Source: Halisarca cf. caerulea
Lineage: Eukaryota; Porifera; Demospongiae; Chondrillida; Halisarcidae
DNA length: 64,000 nt
Reading direction: 5' to 3'
Assembly: GCA_963170055.1 (NCBI GenBank)
Contig: CAUJGJ010000188.1
Location: 1,099,171 to 1,163,170, forward strand
Of this stretch, positions 46,937-58,490 are shown in pieces (the stretch's first letter is position 1; every line of letters starts with the position of its first letter). A program made the position numbers and the translations under genes. Under the pieces are notes generated by a model that saw only the letters and a list, made by a program, of their open reading frames with translations, was not told the origin of the DNA and did no database searches.

Positions 46937-48344
46937 CAGTGCCAGTCAAAAGTAATAGAACGATTGTCATGTGCGTAAAAATGGCGCCGAGAAGGGACCT
47001 GAAAAAGTTGTCCATAAATCCTTTACTGGGGAAGTTTGTGACAGTTTTGCTTTTATTAAAGATAGACTGGTTTCCTTTACATAGAATCTGCAACTTTTAG
47101 GCCTTCAAAACTTGACTGCCATGCCTTCATGGAGCAAATTAAAACGTTCTACAATTTGGACGTTACGAGAGCTGAACTGGAGCTATGGAAATATTGCTGA
47201 TAAAGTGTGTTGCTCTATGTATACGCCTAAGATATTATTTCAACGTTAGGGCATGGCTAAAAAGATTGCAATTGAGATAAAACTTTCAATCGTTGAGGCT
47301 GATTTTGAACAGAAAAGGTTGCTTTGTAGTCACTAATAGTTTAGCAAAGCGCTTTATGAGTACACCAGAAATTAGTGCTGAATTGAAGAAGTTCGTGAGC
47401 AAGAAAGTGACTGTGTTGAATGTGAGACGCTTTCTAAATGAATTTGGCCTGTACAAATGAGTAGCATGGCAAATGTCCTCATTTAGTGCTGGATATCGAC
47501 GGGAGGTCCGCGAGTTCCCCAAGCGGATCGAAGTTGGACCACAGAAATCACCATTAAAAGTAAATTTTGAATTATTAAAAAACTTATCTCTCAGTTATCT
47601 ACTTCTTCTGAGATGGACGAACTGAAGGATAAATCTGTAATTGAACTAATCTACAATACCGTTAGAACCCATGCAAGTGAATGAAGTAGGAAGAATATCT
47701 GTGGGACTGCATTATTTCCGCTGTAAAGTACAGCGGTGGTTCGGACATGTATGCGATCGAAAATTGACAAGTAGAGTGGTAGGTTGGTAAGAATAGCACC
47801 CAGCACCGACTCTGAACTATGCTAGGGTAATTTTGAATAGTATATTAGCCAATACTTACCCAGAATGCTCATAGATTTAAGAAAACAAGCGCTGCAAGTC
47901 ACCACATGTCGTACTAATCTAGACGAAATTTTGCGCTCAAAGTTCAGGCTCTAGTTTCGACGGTGCAATCTCCATATCTTCATCCAATGGAACACTGGTG
48001 TAGCCCTATTAGTCGTCATCTCTAGAAGGAAATTTGAAAGAGTTAAGAAGAGTTTTGTGGGAGAAGATCCTGTGTTTGTAACACCATGTCAACTGCGATC
48101 ACAAACCAATTCTTGAAAGTCATTCCTAATCATTTGAAAGTTTTAAAAGAGGAAAAAAGGCGAGCACGCAATTATTAATAGCTTAAAACGTATGTTGACG
48201 AGTTTGAGATGCTAAATGGGCTAATAAATACTCCCCGGGGCGATTTCTAATTACTTTTTTTGAAGGGGTACAATCCACCATTTTTGGTACAATCCACCAT
48301 TTTCGTGCACGTGACAATCGTTCCGTTACTTTTGACTGGCACTG
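46937..48344 (+). mobile_element. Tc1/mariner-type DNA transposon, decayed
   Basis: The TIRs CAGTGCCAGTCAAAAGTAAT (left) and CAGTGCCAGTCAAAAGTAAC (right, inverted) extend about 33 bp with few mismatches and are flanked by TA at 46935-46936 and 48345-48346. At about 1.4 kb it has the normal length. The plus strand has transposase remnants: KKFVSKKVTVLNVRRFLNEF GLYK at about 47385-47458, and VQSPYLHPMEHW at about 47963-47998, corresponding to the SPDLNPIE motif of Tc1 transposases. Many stops make it inactive. Confidence 0.9.
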
Positions 48345-48346
48345 TA

Positions 48347-50247
48347 CACTATATTCTTATGGCAGGGTGTAGCAGGGTGCTTGTTCCAGTCTGCTGCCTT
48401 TCCACCCTTAGTAACCCATATTTCTTTAATAGCTTTCAGGTGCCTAATAACAATGTTGCATCCATTGAAAAATGGCTACTGTACTGTAGTCCTCTCACAG
48501 TAATAGAAGGTAATTGGTTGGCTACATCCACACATAATGCACTTTTGATCTAATGTATTCTTTCACCTCTCTATCTTGAACTGTCATGAACATCTTTACT
48601 AACATAGTAGCAATTTGTGGTAACACCAGCTTTAGCTGATGAAGGGATTTCCAACTTTTGAACATCCTTAGTCATTTAGTCTGCATGGTATACTATCTAG
48701 TATGATTGCAGTTTGTGCACTTCTTATATCTGTTCATTGTTCACTGTTGCCTATGTTTTCTCCAAATTGAACTTCCAGCAATTTTTTCAAATGTTGATAG
48801 TTTGTTTGTATCGTTAGCAATTGTGTATTTTGTCATATGGTCACAGTTTGCTTATAACGTCTATAATTTAAATAATATGACATTGTTTGACTTGAGGGCT
48901 ATGAAATGTACTAATAGCTTGGTACTTGGCATGTGTGTGTACCTGTTAGAATGCACATGGTATTTATAATGGCATTGGTTATAACGACAAAATGGCCATT
49001 GCGAAACTTGACATAATTTTCATGGCATGTTACGCCTTCAATACAAATTATGTTTTACAACACACTTCATAAGATAGGCAAACCCAAATCCCAGGCAGTT
49101 GTACATGGGCCATTAAAAATGCCCTGTGTGTACTGATGGTGTAAAGAATACCAAAATTATATATTGGGCATTGACAATTACCATACAATACTTTCTCAAT
49201 ACCATAAAATATTAATCATTCATTTTTTGATGCATGATTCAAGCTGTTATCAGGGCAGTGGTGGAAATCACGTTTACCCTTGTTAGGACAAATGGCAGGC
49301 CCAGAATTGTATTGGTAGGACTTTTTGAAAATTAGTCAGCCCTTTATGCACTTACTGATTTGTATCATGCACAGAATGGAATCTTTACCACTGAGCCATG
49401 TGATTGACACAACAAATTAGTGTTTGACTGCAATAGCCGATCATTGGAGGCTCAGGTCTCACCAGTTTCAGTGGTTAGGAGGATTTTGTATGCAGAGAAG
49501 TGTTGGGCAACCATGTCCATGTTGGTTTGGAATTAGTAAATGGCAGATGGCAGTCTGCTATTTCTAGCCCTGTTACAAGTATTGAGTATGCACATATGTA
49601 GTGACATTTTCTGTTGTCACGGTTGCTCTGTCACAGGCTGGTATGTGACCTAACTGGATGTTCTTCAATATTTAGTTCTGCTGGGTGCTCGAGGAAGCAT
49701 GTTCAAAAGTCTTAGACATTTTTTAGTTGCTAGCTGTGAGCAATATTGGTATAGATGATACAGCTTTTACATGTTGCGTATATCTTTTAAATGTTGCTCC
49801 TATCCTGTGTTATAGGCGCTTGAATTTTGATCTCACCTTTAAAGAAGTATGGGGGAAATAAGGAAAAGTTTTAATGAAACATCTATAATATTAAGGACAC
49901 CACCATTGGGACCACAGTAAGCCATCCTCTATAAAGAAGACTTTTTATTTCCAAAAAAAGTTTGATTAGACACATGTCAATGTGAGGGATTTCAAATAAG
50001 CACAGCAATAATTTCCTGTTAAAAGAACTGGCTGAATTGCAGAGGTTTCACTTTGAACACTTCAATATTGCGATTTACATGATTATTTGTTGTATTGGAC
50101 TGAATGTTTGAATATAGCTGAAATGAAATAACTACCAGTGAAGTTTGTTTGTTTTAATTGAATCAAATTGAATTTAATCTTGTGCTTTGGAGTTTTTCCT
50201 TGAAGTGTATTGTAGTCTAACCACTTTATTCTCCTGTGTGTCCTCAG
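48347..50247 (+). other. Intron 13 remainder, no gene seen
   Basis: Non-coding. CATCCTTAGTCATTTAGTCT (48664) and the AATAATATGACATTGTTTGA stretch (48872) are duplicated intron landmarks also present in introns 7 and 11. A segment with ACACATGTCAATGTGAGGGA (49971) recurs at 43299 in the Kolobok-like element, marking a dispersed repeat. Confidence 0.55.
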
Positions 50248-50451
50248 GATGGTTGGAATGCCCTTCACCTAGCTGCCAGTGGTGGGCATTTGGATATTGT
50301 GAAATACCTCATTCCAAAGTTTGCAGACAGAAGATTTGAGTCTACCAACTCGGGTAACACCTGTCTACACTTGGCTGCAAGAGAAGGTTATCTAGCTTTA
50401 TTTAAGTACCTCATTGAAGAGTGTGGATTCGACCCTGGCACTGGAAATAAG
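50248..50451 (+). CDS. Ankyrin-gene exon 14 (B-type double repeat)
   Basis: This 204-nt phase 0-0 exon has acceptor TGTGTGTCCTCAG and donor GTAATT. It encodes DGWNALHLAASGGHLDIVKY with LIPKFADRRFESTN, then GNTCLHLAAREGYLALFKYL with IEECGFDPGTGNK. This is the best consensus B-type exon. The following intron matches that of exon 10 for over 150 bp (CATTCCTATCAATTCT, GTTATGACCTTTTTGCAATA). Confidence 0.96.
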
Positions 50452-51830
50452 GTAATTACACCATTGTTTATTACATGACACACTTTGTGCTTCATCTATA
50501 CAACATTCCTATCAATTCTAAGACTTCCCTCCTTACATCTTGAATACTTCATGTTATGACCTTTTTGCAATAAATTTAACTTCATGGATGCTATAAGTTG
50601 TTTTGTATTAATTTTCATTTATAATGAGGTTATTACAATGATATGCAATTAAGCCATGCATGCATGTCCAAGTTTGGAAGACTCATTAGCATTACACTAC
50701 TATGAGCACCCACTTCTAGTTTTTTTGCACAGGGTATGTATAAACGATCAGGACTTAAATGCAAAAATGGCTGTCGTGAAATAGCACCTTGGCTTTTTCA
50801 TTGCTTGTTTTTAGTTGACAAGATTACTTTTTTTCTTACTGGTCCAGGAGTAAAGATCTATTAGTAGTATATTCTGAGCATGATGATGCTAAAGTAGCCA
50901 TTGTTCCTATTGTCTGAAGAAAGAAAACAAGCTTGGAACACATAGCAGTTTCAGACAAAATTTGTCTTTGCTGGATCTGTTTATAGATCCCTCTCAATTC
51001 ACATGCAATCAAGAAAGAACATTATCAAGTAGTAAGCACTCCCCCCCCCCCCCCCCCCCTTGGAGATCTGCTGCCTCCCTGAGCTTGTATCTCAGTATAT
51101 ACACTAAGAGTTCCCACAAGGCAGGATTTATTGGGAAATGGATCAAAAACAAGCTTTTATGCTATAATTTTGAAAATTTTCTCAAGATCACTGTCACCAA
51201 TCCCTTAACCCCTTTGAATTGTTACTGTTGGAACATTTTTTCAAGGCATGCAAACATTCTGAACATGATCAGCACAGTCTACCATACATGCTGCACTGCT
51301 GTCAGGTATGTCACAATTTCTTTGGGGTCTGACAAAACAGGAGTATTTACTCTCCCCTCCCTCTTTCGTGACCCAGTTGACCCCCTTGGCATAGCATACA
51401 GTGAAACCTCTCTAATCTGCCACTAAGAGTTCCCAAAGCTGAGACACTTAATGGGACCCAGACCCCTAGCAGTAATACACACCTTTGCAATGCCACATGC
51501 ATGCACACATAGCATTGTTCCCTATAATACCCCCCCCCCCCCCCCCCCTGTACACCTGTACACTCCTGTATCATATTCCCCCCCCCCCCCCCCTAAGATC
51601 TTAGGAAGCTCTATTTGCCTACCCCCCCCTCCCCCACAGCACTAAATCCTGTATGCAGCCCCGAGATACTCTCCATTGCTTTATTTGCCAAATGTAAAGA
51701 ATATTTACAAGGAGTTTACATAGGAATGATACAATAGTCAAAGGGTAAAACCATTGTATGTGACATTAATTGCATACTACCAGTGTCATTTCAACTTAAT
51801 GAGCTGAGTTTAATTATTGCACCTTTGCAG
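50452..51830 (+). other. Intron 14, duplicated intron sequence and poly-C tracts
   Basis: The first 600 bp are shared with intron 10. Poly-C runs lie at 51041-51059, 51532-51549 and 51579-51593. A lone pogo-type end CAGTGAAACCTCTCTAATCT follows TA at 51397-51398 without a detectable partner. No gene was recognised. Confidence 0.6.
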
Positions 51831-51932
51831 GGTGGCTGGACTCCTCTTCATTTAGCTGCTCGATGTGGACATTTCTGCATTGTTAAAGAACTGGTGGAGG
51901 AAATGAATGTCAACATAATATCCACTACGGCG
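51831..51932 (+). CDS. Ankyrin-gene exon 15 (A-like single repeat)
   Basis: This 102-nt phase 0-0 exon has acceptor ATTGCACCTTTGCAG. The donor, GCG|GTTGGT, is weak compared with the other exons. It encodes GGWTPLHLAARCGHFCIVKE and LVEEMNVNIISTTA, with a perfect TPLH. It aligns with the A type (WTxLH, IVxELxExMNV) but is clearly older than the exon 7/9/11/13 group. Together with exon 16 it forms a fifth, diverged A/B pair. Confidence 0.92.
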
Positions 51933-52245
51933 GTTGGTTTAAAACTAGTGTATCAATTATTGCACCCATTTAATCAAGGTTTGGCACAATTAGCTATGTT
52001 CTCATTGTCACCACACCAGACCTATATTAATTTTATTGAATTTTAGAGGTTCTTAGTATGAACTGTTACTGTCTTTTTACCTACAGTGTAGCATATTTTA
52101 ATTTGATGCTGTAAGTACAATTATAACATTCGTATTATTTGTGTATAATTTCACTACTACTACAACAGTACTTGACAATGTAGTGAATACATATACTGTT
52201 ATATTAGTTTTATTGCTAGCAGTTTCTGTGCATTTCCCATGACAG

Positions 52246-52449
52246 AAGGGGTGTAATGCTCTGCATTTGGCTGCTATTGATGGACACTTGGATATTGTTC
52301 AGTACCTTGTTCCTGAATTTTTGAACAATGAAGTGGACTTGAACTGTGACAGTAGAACTTATCTGCACTGTGCTGTGGAGAAAGGTCATCTGCTAGTGAT
52401 GGATTACCTTGTTGAGAGGTGTGGATTAGATCCCAGCCAAAGCAATCAG
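52246..52449 (+). CDS. Ankyrin-gene exon 16 (B-like double repeat)
   Basis: This 204-nt phase 0-0 exon has acceptor TTCCCATGACAG and donor GTTAGG. It encodes KGCNALHLAAIDGHLDIVQY with LVPEFLNNEVDLNC, then RTYLHCAVEKGHLLVMDYLV with ERCGLDPSQSNQ. It has the same 68-residue double-repeat layout and LDIV-YL-P-F pattern as the B exons but many substitutions, so this A/B pair is probably the oldest or fastest evolving. Confidence 0.93.
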
Positions 52450-52567
52450 GTTAGGTTAGCTTGAAAATTTGTACACTACAGCTCATACTTTGTATGAATG
52501 TACACCAGTCCAGGTCCTCCCAATGTTGGCTAACAATATTTGTCCAAATGTAGCCATAAGCAAGAAG

Positions 52568-53077
52568 ATACCATATAGCCAGTTAATTTGACCGGCATTA
52601 TATTTTTTGGGAATCGGTCTCAAAATGCTATTGGTGAATTTAAATTTGGCGAATGAGCACATTATGCACGCACCATTTTATTATGTTATGCAGCTTCAGC
52701 CTAGGGCGCTGGCTGCACACAATGGATACGTTTCAATTAGAAGTTGTGCATCACACTTATGAAGAAGTTTGGAATACTACTTTCAGAGAAAAATTAACAC
52801 GCTGCTACGACTCCAAGAACACTGAGGGGCTTGTAGGCTGCTGCTGTGAAGCACAGAACAACGATTGTTAGCCATGCTTCTCAAATCATGTCTGCCACCT
52901 GTGCCCTATTCCTGGCTATATAAGCAAAGAACTATTATTTGCACCGTCAGTGGACCACCAGTTCTCATTGTTTCTCAGGTAATAATAGGAACTAGCTAAT
53001 AAATTTCGGCAACTTGGTACAAAATTCACCAATACGCCGAATTAAAGTCCTTGCAAAAATTTCTGGCTATACGGTAT
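52568..53077. repeat. Inverted-repeat element, TACCGTATAGCCAG ends
   Basis: The left end ATACCATATAGCCAGTTAAT and right end (inverted) ATACCGTATAGCCAGAAATT are similar over about 20 bp. The interior (510 bp) has a 72-codon frame without recognisable domain. It belongs with the TACCGTATA-type repeats at 9676 and 58268. Confidence 0.65.
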
Positions 53078-53579
53078 TTACCAAGCATTCAGAAAATTTG
53101 GTGTACGTACATACTGTAGCATTTTTTCACATGTACAATATAAGGGAATCTAATCAAATCATAATAAATACAAGTCAGACAAACTATCATCCCAGCATGC
53201 AGTATAGGCTTTTGAAACTTGATATTATTACTTAGTACCCATTATTCGTCCCATTTTTACATTCCTTGGTAATTTAGCATAGTAATTAAATGGTTTACAA
53301 GAATAGCTTGAAGAGATTACTTGATATCATATTATTTATTAGGCTATGCAAGGTAGCACTAAGATCAAGCATTCGATAATCGTCAACTTCAGCACTCTTT
53401 TGTTCAAGCCTTTTTTTCTAGATGGGTACATTGATTTAGTTGGGTAACTGCATAGTTTTAGTTTCTTTGTCTTACAAGTCTTAGATTTGATTGTGTTCCT
53501 TCTCAACTACAGTGAAAATCTTCTTTAACATACGTGGTATGTGCTGCGCATGTAGGATGTAGGATTTTCAATAGTGTGC

Positions 53580-53755
53580 ACTCAGTCCAACTAAACTCTG
53601 TCTAGCACTATACCCATCTAGCCTTATGTATGTGTAGCCCTTTATCGCCTAAGCCCTATGCCTGTCTTGTCCTTTGTCCACCTAGCCCTGTACCTGTTTC
53701 ACAACTTACCCTTGTTCCAAGTGTTTTGTGGATAGAGGATCCTTTAAAGCCTTAA
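53580..53755. repeat. Intronic repeat shared with 12605-12775
   Basis: See the entry at 12605. Shared blocks include CAGTCCAACTAAACTCTGTC and ACTTACCCTTGTTCCAAGTG. Confidence 0.6.
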
Positions 53756-54184
53756 TTAATTAGGCTAGGGAAGGCTGCACTAATATAATGACATTGTGAC
53801 AGTGTACCTTTTCAAGGAAGCTACGAGGAATTTAGCTTTTTTCCTTATATAGTATTGCCTATATTTGCATGGGAAAATAATAATTATATTAACTAAGTAT
53901 TGTAATTCTAATTTTTAAATTAAATTTTATGACACTTTGACCAAATCTTGTAAATCAATTAATTAATAAAACTAACTAGGTTGTATGTAATGATGTGTTC
54001 CAAAAGAAGTACACTATGTTGCTTGTACATTTCTCAGTTTGTGTTAACAATCAACTATGTACTGATGCATGTAATTAATAATTACTGAACGGTTTCTATA
54101 ATGAGGTTATAACTACTTCCATCAGTAGCTAGGAGAGTCCTATCTGGGCGCCCATGCATTTTGGTGTGTAAATTGATGGAGATA

Positions 54185-54360
54185 CAGTGGAACCTGTCTA
54201 TTGCGGTCACCATTGGGGCGAAATTTTTTGGCTGTTATAGATAGGTGGCTGCTTTAATGAGGTAGAATACCATACCTTACTGCTGATTCGGAGAAGAATT
54301 AGTGGCTGGTATATACAGGTGGCTGCATTACACAGTGACCACATTAGACAGTTTCCACTG
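54185..54360. mobile_element. TA-flanked MITE with CAGTGGAAAC ends
   Basis: The termini CAGTGGAACCTGTCTATTGC and CAGTGGAAACTGTCTAATGT (right, inverted) are both followed by GGTCAC and flanked by TA. It is 176 bp. It resembles pogo/mariner-type MITEs and is related in style to 46173-46356. Confidence 0.88.
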
Positions 54361-55284
54361 TACTTTAACCCAGATTACAAATTCGATCACGGTGTGAATA
54401 TTGTACCATTTTAACAGCCATTTATCCGAAGCACCTGTTTGATCGTAGCAGAAGATCATGGTTCCCATTCTGTCACTCCGTGCTGTTATTTTGTAACAGA
54501 AACTTGACTTAGTGGCAGAATCTGTCTACAGTAGCTATAGCAACACACAATACAACATTCATCAGTTTGTGGTGTTTAATTCAATGGGCGCTAGCAGCCC
54601 AGCTTGAAGTATGCTTCAATGAGCAAGAGAATGCAAAGAAAGAGACAAGCCGAATGATAATGCCAAAATTGTTGGCAAGGTCAATTTTATTGCTCGTGTA
54701 TATTGGTGGGGTGGTATAGAAACAAATCCATGTCCACCAATGCATTGTCCAGGTTATTTGAGAAGAAAGACAAATGATTTTAGCTAGGGACATAGGGGGA
54801 CTTTGTATCTTGTGTTAATTGCAGTGGTACATGCCACATTGCTAGTGTCAATTGAATGTTCAAGCAGGCCAAATTAAATCAAACAATTGCAATTTAGTTG
54901 TAACATCAAAATTAATGATTCACAAGAACAATCATTAGCTTTACACACATACCAGAAGATGTTAAGACATTAATTTTGTGTCAATCATAGCTGAACTAAT
55001 TACAAACGTCATAAACCAATGCTACACTGATGTGCAGTTTTATCTCAAACTATGAGTTGGGCAAGGACTGATAGTCAAGACAAGCAAACTTTGCATCCAA
55101 CACAATGCAAAACATGAACACAATAACAGCAGTTTCAAAAGCAACAGTATGTCAAAATGGAAGCATCCGTGCAATTCACGCAATTTCCATATTTATAGTG
55201 TTCCTTTTAGCGAGGTTCTAAACTTTGTTCATCATAGCTAGTATTTTGGTATATACTAATGAATCTTGTTCTTTTTTGACATAG

Positions 55285-55386
55285 TATGGGTACAACTGCT
55301 TGCACATTGCAATCGAGGAAGGACATGTACATATTCTTGAAAGATTGGTTGATGACTATGGCATGGATATTCTCCAGCCAACAGAG
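55285..55386 (+). CDS. Ankyrin-gene exon 17 (one repeat)
   Basis: This 102-nt phase 0-0 exon has acceptor TTCTTTTTTGACATAG and donor GTGACT. It encodes YGYNCLHIAIEEGHVHILER and LVDDYGMDILQPTE, with a CLH variant of the TPLH motif. It begins the first of two related three-exon groups (17-19 and 21-23). Confidence 0.92.
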
Positions 55387-55751
55387 GTGACTCTACTTGT
55401 TAATTTATAGCTGCATTTTTGAATTGTATTTCCATTGATCTATTTTCTTGCCATATTAGCTACATGGACTTCTGTTAGAATATATTTAGAAATTGATCAT
55501 CCTTGTTTTAATTAATATTTTTGAGGTTACAGATTAAATTATTAAGCTTAGAAATAACTCAATTTCATCTCCCCAATACATTCCATAAAAACAGCTTGTT
55601 TTAAAGCAACTTATTGATATCAAGTGTTTTTACCCTATCTGCATGTGCAGAGGCGTAAAATTTATTATTTTTTAATGTAAACAGATTTATCATCCCTATA
55701 TTATGCTAATCATACCAGTATTCTGTAATCATTTAGTCTATTTTTCAATAG

Positions 55752-55853
55752 AATGGTCACTCTGCTGTTAGAATTGCTGCTGAACACGATCATGCTGCAA
55801 TGGTGGAGCTTCTTGTCGATAAGTATAAATGTCCTCCAAATGAAATGGATCAA
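55752..55853 (+). CDS. Ankyrin-gene exon 18 (one repeat)
   Basis: This 102-nt phase 0-0 exon has acceptor TCTATTTTTCAATAG and donor GTAAGT. It encodes NGHSAVRIAAEHDHAAMVEL and LVDKYKCPPNEMDQ. The SAxRIAAEHxH...MVELLVDKY pattern is shared with exon 22 (SAIRIAAEHGHKELVELLVDKY) and with no other exon, so 18 and 22 are duplicates. Confidence 0.92.
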
Positions 55854-55899
55854 GTAAGTGGTATATCTGCCCTAAATTGTTAAAATGCTGTAACAGTAG

Positions 55900-56374
55900 C
55901 AGGGGCATATCCAGGATTTAGCTCGGGGTGCTTACTGCCCCACAAATTTTGAGTGCTACATATTTCTCGTAAAGTGACAGGAATATATCAATTAGCCTTA
56001 GAATCAATTATCAAATGAACAGAGACTGTTACTGACATAGAGATTTATTGTCAGAATATAACACAATCTAGCCTATGATGTCATCGAAATGGCCGCCAGT
56101 TTCATCTGCCAGTTTCTTAGCCAGTTTGTATGCTTAAATGAAGGGATACAATATCAAAAACTGACACTTTGCTACTCGCATTGCTCAGAATATTGACTAA
56201 TACTACCCGTAATATGATATTGTGTTAAAGATCTAGCACTCAAACTAAGCACTTATTTTTGATATTTTCGCTGAGTACTCACTGAAGGTAAGGCTCTGAC
56301 CCTCAGGGGAGTGCTTGAGCACTCTGAGCAACCCCTGCAACCCTGGATACCCAACCGCCCTGGATACGCCTATG
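55900..56374. mobile_element. Diverged CAGGGGCA/CG-type transposon
   Basis: The left end CAGGGGCATATCCAGGATTT and right end (inverted) CATAGGCGTATCCAGGGCGG share GGCRTATCCAGG. The flanks AGTAG and AGTAC are nearly identical 5-mers. It is 475 bp without coding capacity. It looks like a weaker third member of the family seen at 22315 and 31528. Confidence 0.6.
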
Positions 56375-56403
56375 AGTACTATTGTGCTATCATTTCCTCT
56401 TTC

Positions 56404-56482
56404 CAGTTACTAACCTATATATCTTTAATTTGCACTGCAGGTATTACCTGCAGTGCAAATTAAAGATATAGATTAGTAACTG
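56404..56482. repeat. 79-bp near-perfect palindrome
   Basis: CAGTTACTAACCTATATATC pairs with its inverted copy ending TAGATTAGTAACTG, and TTTGCACTGCAGGTA meets TTACCTGCAGTGCAAA at the centre. There are two or three mismatches in arms of about 39 nt and almost no loop. Confidence 0.9.
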
Positions 56483-56843
56483 TTATTACCGAAATTATAT
56501 GTAATCCATGCACTTAATCATATTTACTTATCCGTAGTTATGGCTAACTTAACTGTAACTAATTTTATTTTATTTTCTAATCTCATCTGCAAGCCTCATT
56601 CAATATTCCCAAAACATTTTTAGATATTCTCCTCCAATAGTTACTGTAATACTATTATGATCTACAATGAAATTGCAGTAGCTGCAGCGTCTACTTTGTG
56701 GGAAAGCTGTATATTTCAGTTGTTACAAAATTAATATTTAATAATCACCAAGTTAGGGACATCCTGAAGTGACTGCATGCCATACATTGTTCAAGTTATG
56801 TTCATTACATACCAAGCTGGTATTGTTTCATTTCATATCGTAG

Positions 56844-56945
56844 GATGAAGAATACCCATTTTTAAGAGCAGCCCTGAACGGTAGCCTGTCTGTTGTGCAA
56901 GTACTAAGCAACAAGTACAAATGCAGTGTGCACCAGAGAGATAAG
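56844..56945 (+). CDS. Ankyrin-gene exon 19 (one diverged repeat)
   Basis: This 102-nt phase 0-0 exon has acceptor TTTCATATCGTAG and donor GTTAGT. It encodes DEEYPFLRAALNGSLSVVQV and LSNKYKCSVHQRDK. YPFxRAAxxGxLSVVQxLxxKYxCS is shared with exon 23 only. TPLH is replaced by YPFL, so the first helix is atypical. Confidence 0.88.
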
Positions 56946-56956
56946 GTTAGTCTTTT

Positions 56957-57240
56957 TGTATTTTTATGAGTCTCAGACACCTGTACATATAATAAGGCCA
57001 TTGTATATTAACACACTGCATTCGACCAGGCCTATACATATTTCTCTCACTGTGTCATCGATAAATCCCCAACAGTTCTGCAGTGGATCAAGGTTCCAGA
57101 TAGACTGGGCATAGCTGACATAGCAGGCAGGTGTCAGATAAGCTCCTTTAGAGGTCCACAAGGTGATGCATCCAAGTCTCACTTGAGAACATGCAAGTTT
57201 GATTAAGAATGATGCTAATGCAAGTAGGATGCCTTCCAAA
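56957..57240 (-). pseudogene. PIF/Harbinger-like transposase fragment
   Basis: The minus strand reads LTPACYVSYAQSIWNLDPLQ NCWGFIDDTVREICIG, then LIYNGLIICTG. The WGFIDGTVR-x-ICRP motif with an upstream LTP-Y segment and a downstream YNG-K/H-like stretch is the region around the first catalytic aspartate of Harbinger-type (DDE_Tnp_4) transposases. Here it is FIDDTVR, with further changes. Only about 90 codons remain and no inverted repeats were found. It begins a few bases after the exon 19 donor. Confidence 0.62.
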
Positions 57241-57932
57241 TAGCTCTATATATGAGATCAAACAGATGACAAGGGTAGGATAAGCGCCTTGAAACAATAC
57301 ATAATCCTTCCAAGGCACACCATGTTGTTTTGTTTGTAGAAGTAAAGGCTCAGGTAACTTAACGGAGACAAATATAATGGTCGGACATCAGACAAAAAAT
57401 CCAGACAAAAAGCTCCCTTGACCGACCATATCGACTTTCTTTCTGACAAAATGTCCTGTCAGAAGCAGTGAACTACTTTGTATTTTTCTAATGTAGGCAG
57501 GAGGTGCAACGTCTAGTGTGCTTTGTTCGTTGAAAATGTTAATTCAAAGAAAAAGATTAGCTCTTTTTTGTCAATTATCCCTTTGTCAAAAGCAGAGCTA
57601 CAGTCTCCTCAAATAAATCTGTCATTTCTGTATTACCAGAACAATTCAACTTATATCTTCTTCTGAAAGAAAAGCACTAGCTTTGAGCATGCAGAATGAG
57701 TCGCTAAACTTAATTCCTGGCACATCAATGGAGACGTCTTTTTCCATGATTGTGGTGCCACCCGTCACAAATAGCGAAAACTGTTTAGATTTTGTTATGA
57801 GACACTAATGACAGGAGTCAAATTACTCGTTTCGGGATACATGAGCCTATTCATAACAAGTTGCAAAACGTCACTATTGACATACTCTTCCAACTTGTAT
57901 CTTACACATAATCTCTTTGTGGTTCATTGTAG

Positions 57933-58034
57933 GATGGTTGGAATGCACTTCTTCTTGCTGCAAGATATGGAAAGCTCCAAGTTGTTCAGGAGCTAGTTGA
58001 AGCAATGCATGCTGATGTGCTGGATACTGATCTG
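57933..58034 (+). CDS. Ankyrin-gene exon 20 (A-like single repeat)
   Basis: This 102-nt phase 0-0 exon has acceptor TTGTGGTTCATTGTAG and donor GTTTGT. It encodes DGWNALLLAARYGKLQVVQE and LVEAMHADVLDTDL. ARYGxLxVVxELxExM-xDV aligns it with the A-type exons, though it lies between the two triplets. The conserved H of xLH is L here. Confidence 0.92.
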
Positions 58035-58267
58035 GTTTGTAGTTTCATTTTCATAGCATATACTGAATATGAGCTTCATGATCAACTTTTATCTTACTAT
58101 TCATGTTCACATTGGATATCCATGTGGCAGTATATTATGCTTTCAAAGTGCCTAATTTACTCTGTACTCTCCCCTATCTAATTGTGGCTAAATGTATGTT
58201 TATTGCATATACTCCATCAGGAAGTTGTATACCCAGTTTATGGGATTATAACTCAGTGATTCACTAC

Positions 58268-58490
58268 TACCGTATATCCAGAAATATTGGCGACATTTTT
58301 AATATGGCAGTTTGGCAGTCAGGATAAAAATCCCCAAATTTTTAACAACAAATTTACATAGGCCTACTTACTATGCTTTGTCCTTGCTGTACAACTGCCA
58401 AATTTAATTTCCGCCAATATTAAATTACAGCCCGATCTTGCGCAAACTGCCAAATTTAATGATCGCCAATATTTCCGGAGATTCAGTAAG
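58268..58490. repeat. MITE with CCGTATATCCAGAAATATTGGCG ends
   Basis: The left end ACCGTATATCCAGAAATATT has its inverted counterpart in GATCGCCAATATTTCCGGAG at the right. Two inner copies of AACTGCCAAATTTAAT are present. A related piece (GTCGCTAATATTTCCGG, with AACTGCCAAATTTTAT) lies at 36045-36128. Confidence 0.7.

Larger units (their letters stand above)
52450..55284 (+). other. Intron 16, with two MITEs and a shared repeat
   Basis: Contains the inverted-repeat element at 52568-53077, the block at 53580-53755 shared with the region before exon 6, and a pogo-type MITE at 54185-54360. An antisense frame at 54581-54793 has no recognisable domain. Confidence 0.6.

Noticed and set aside
51041..51059. 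Poly-C tracts as possible coding (poly-Pro)
   Set aside because: Homopolymer runs within duplicated intron sequence; no splice sites or conserved frame.
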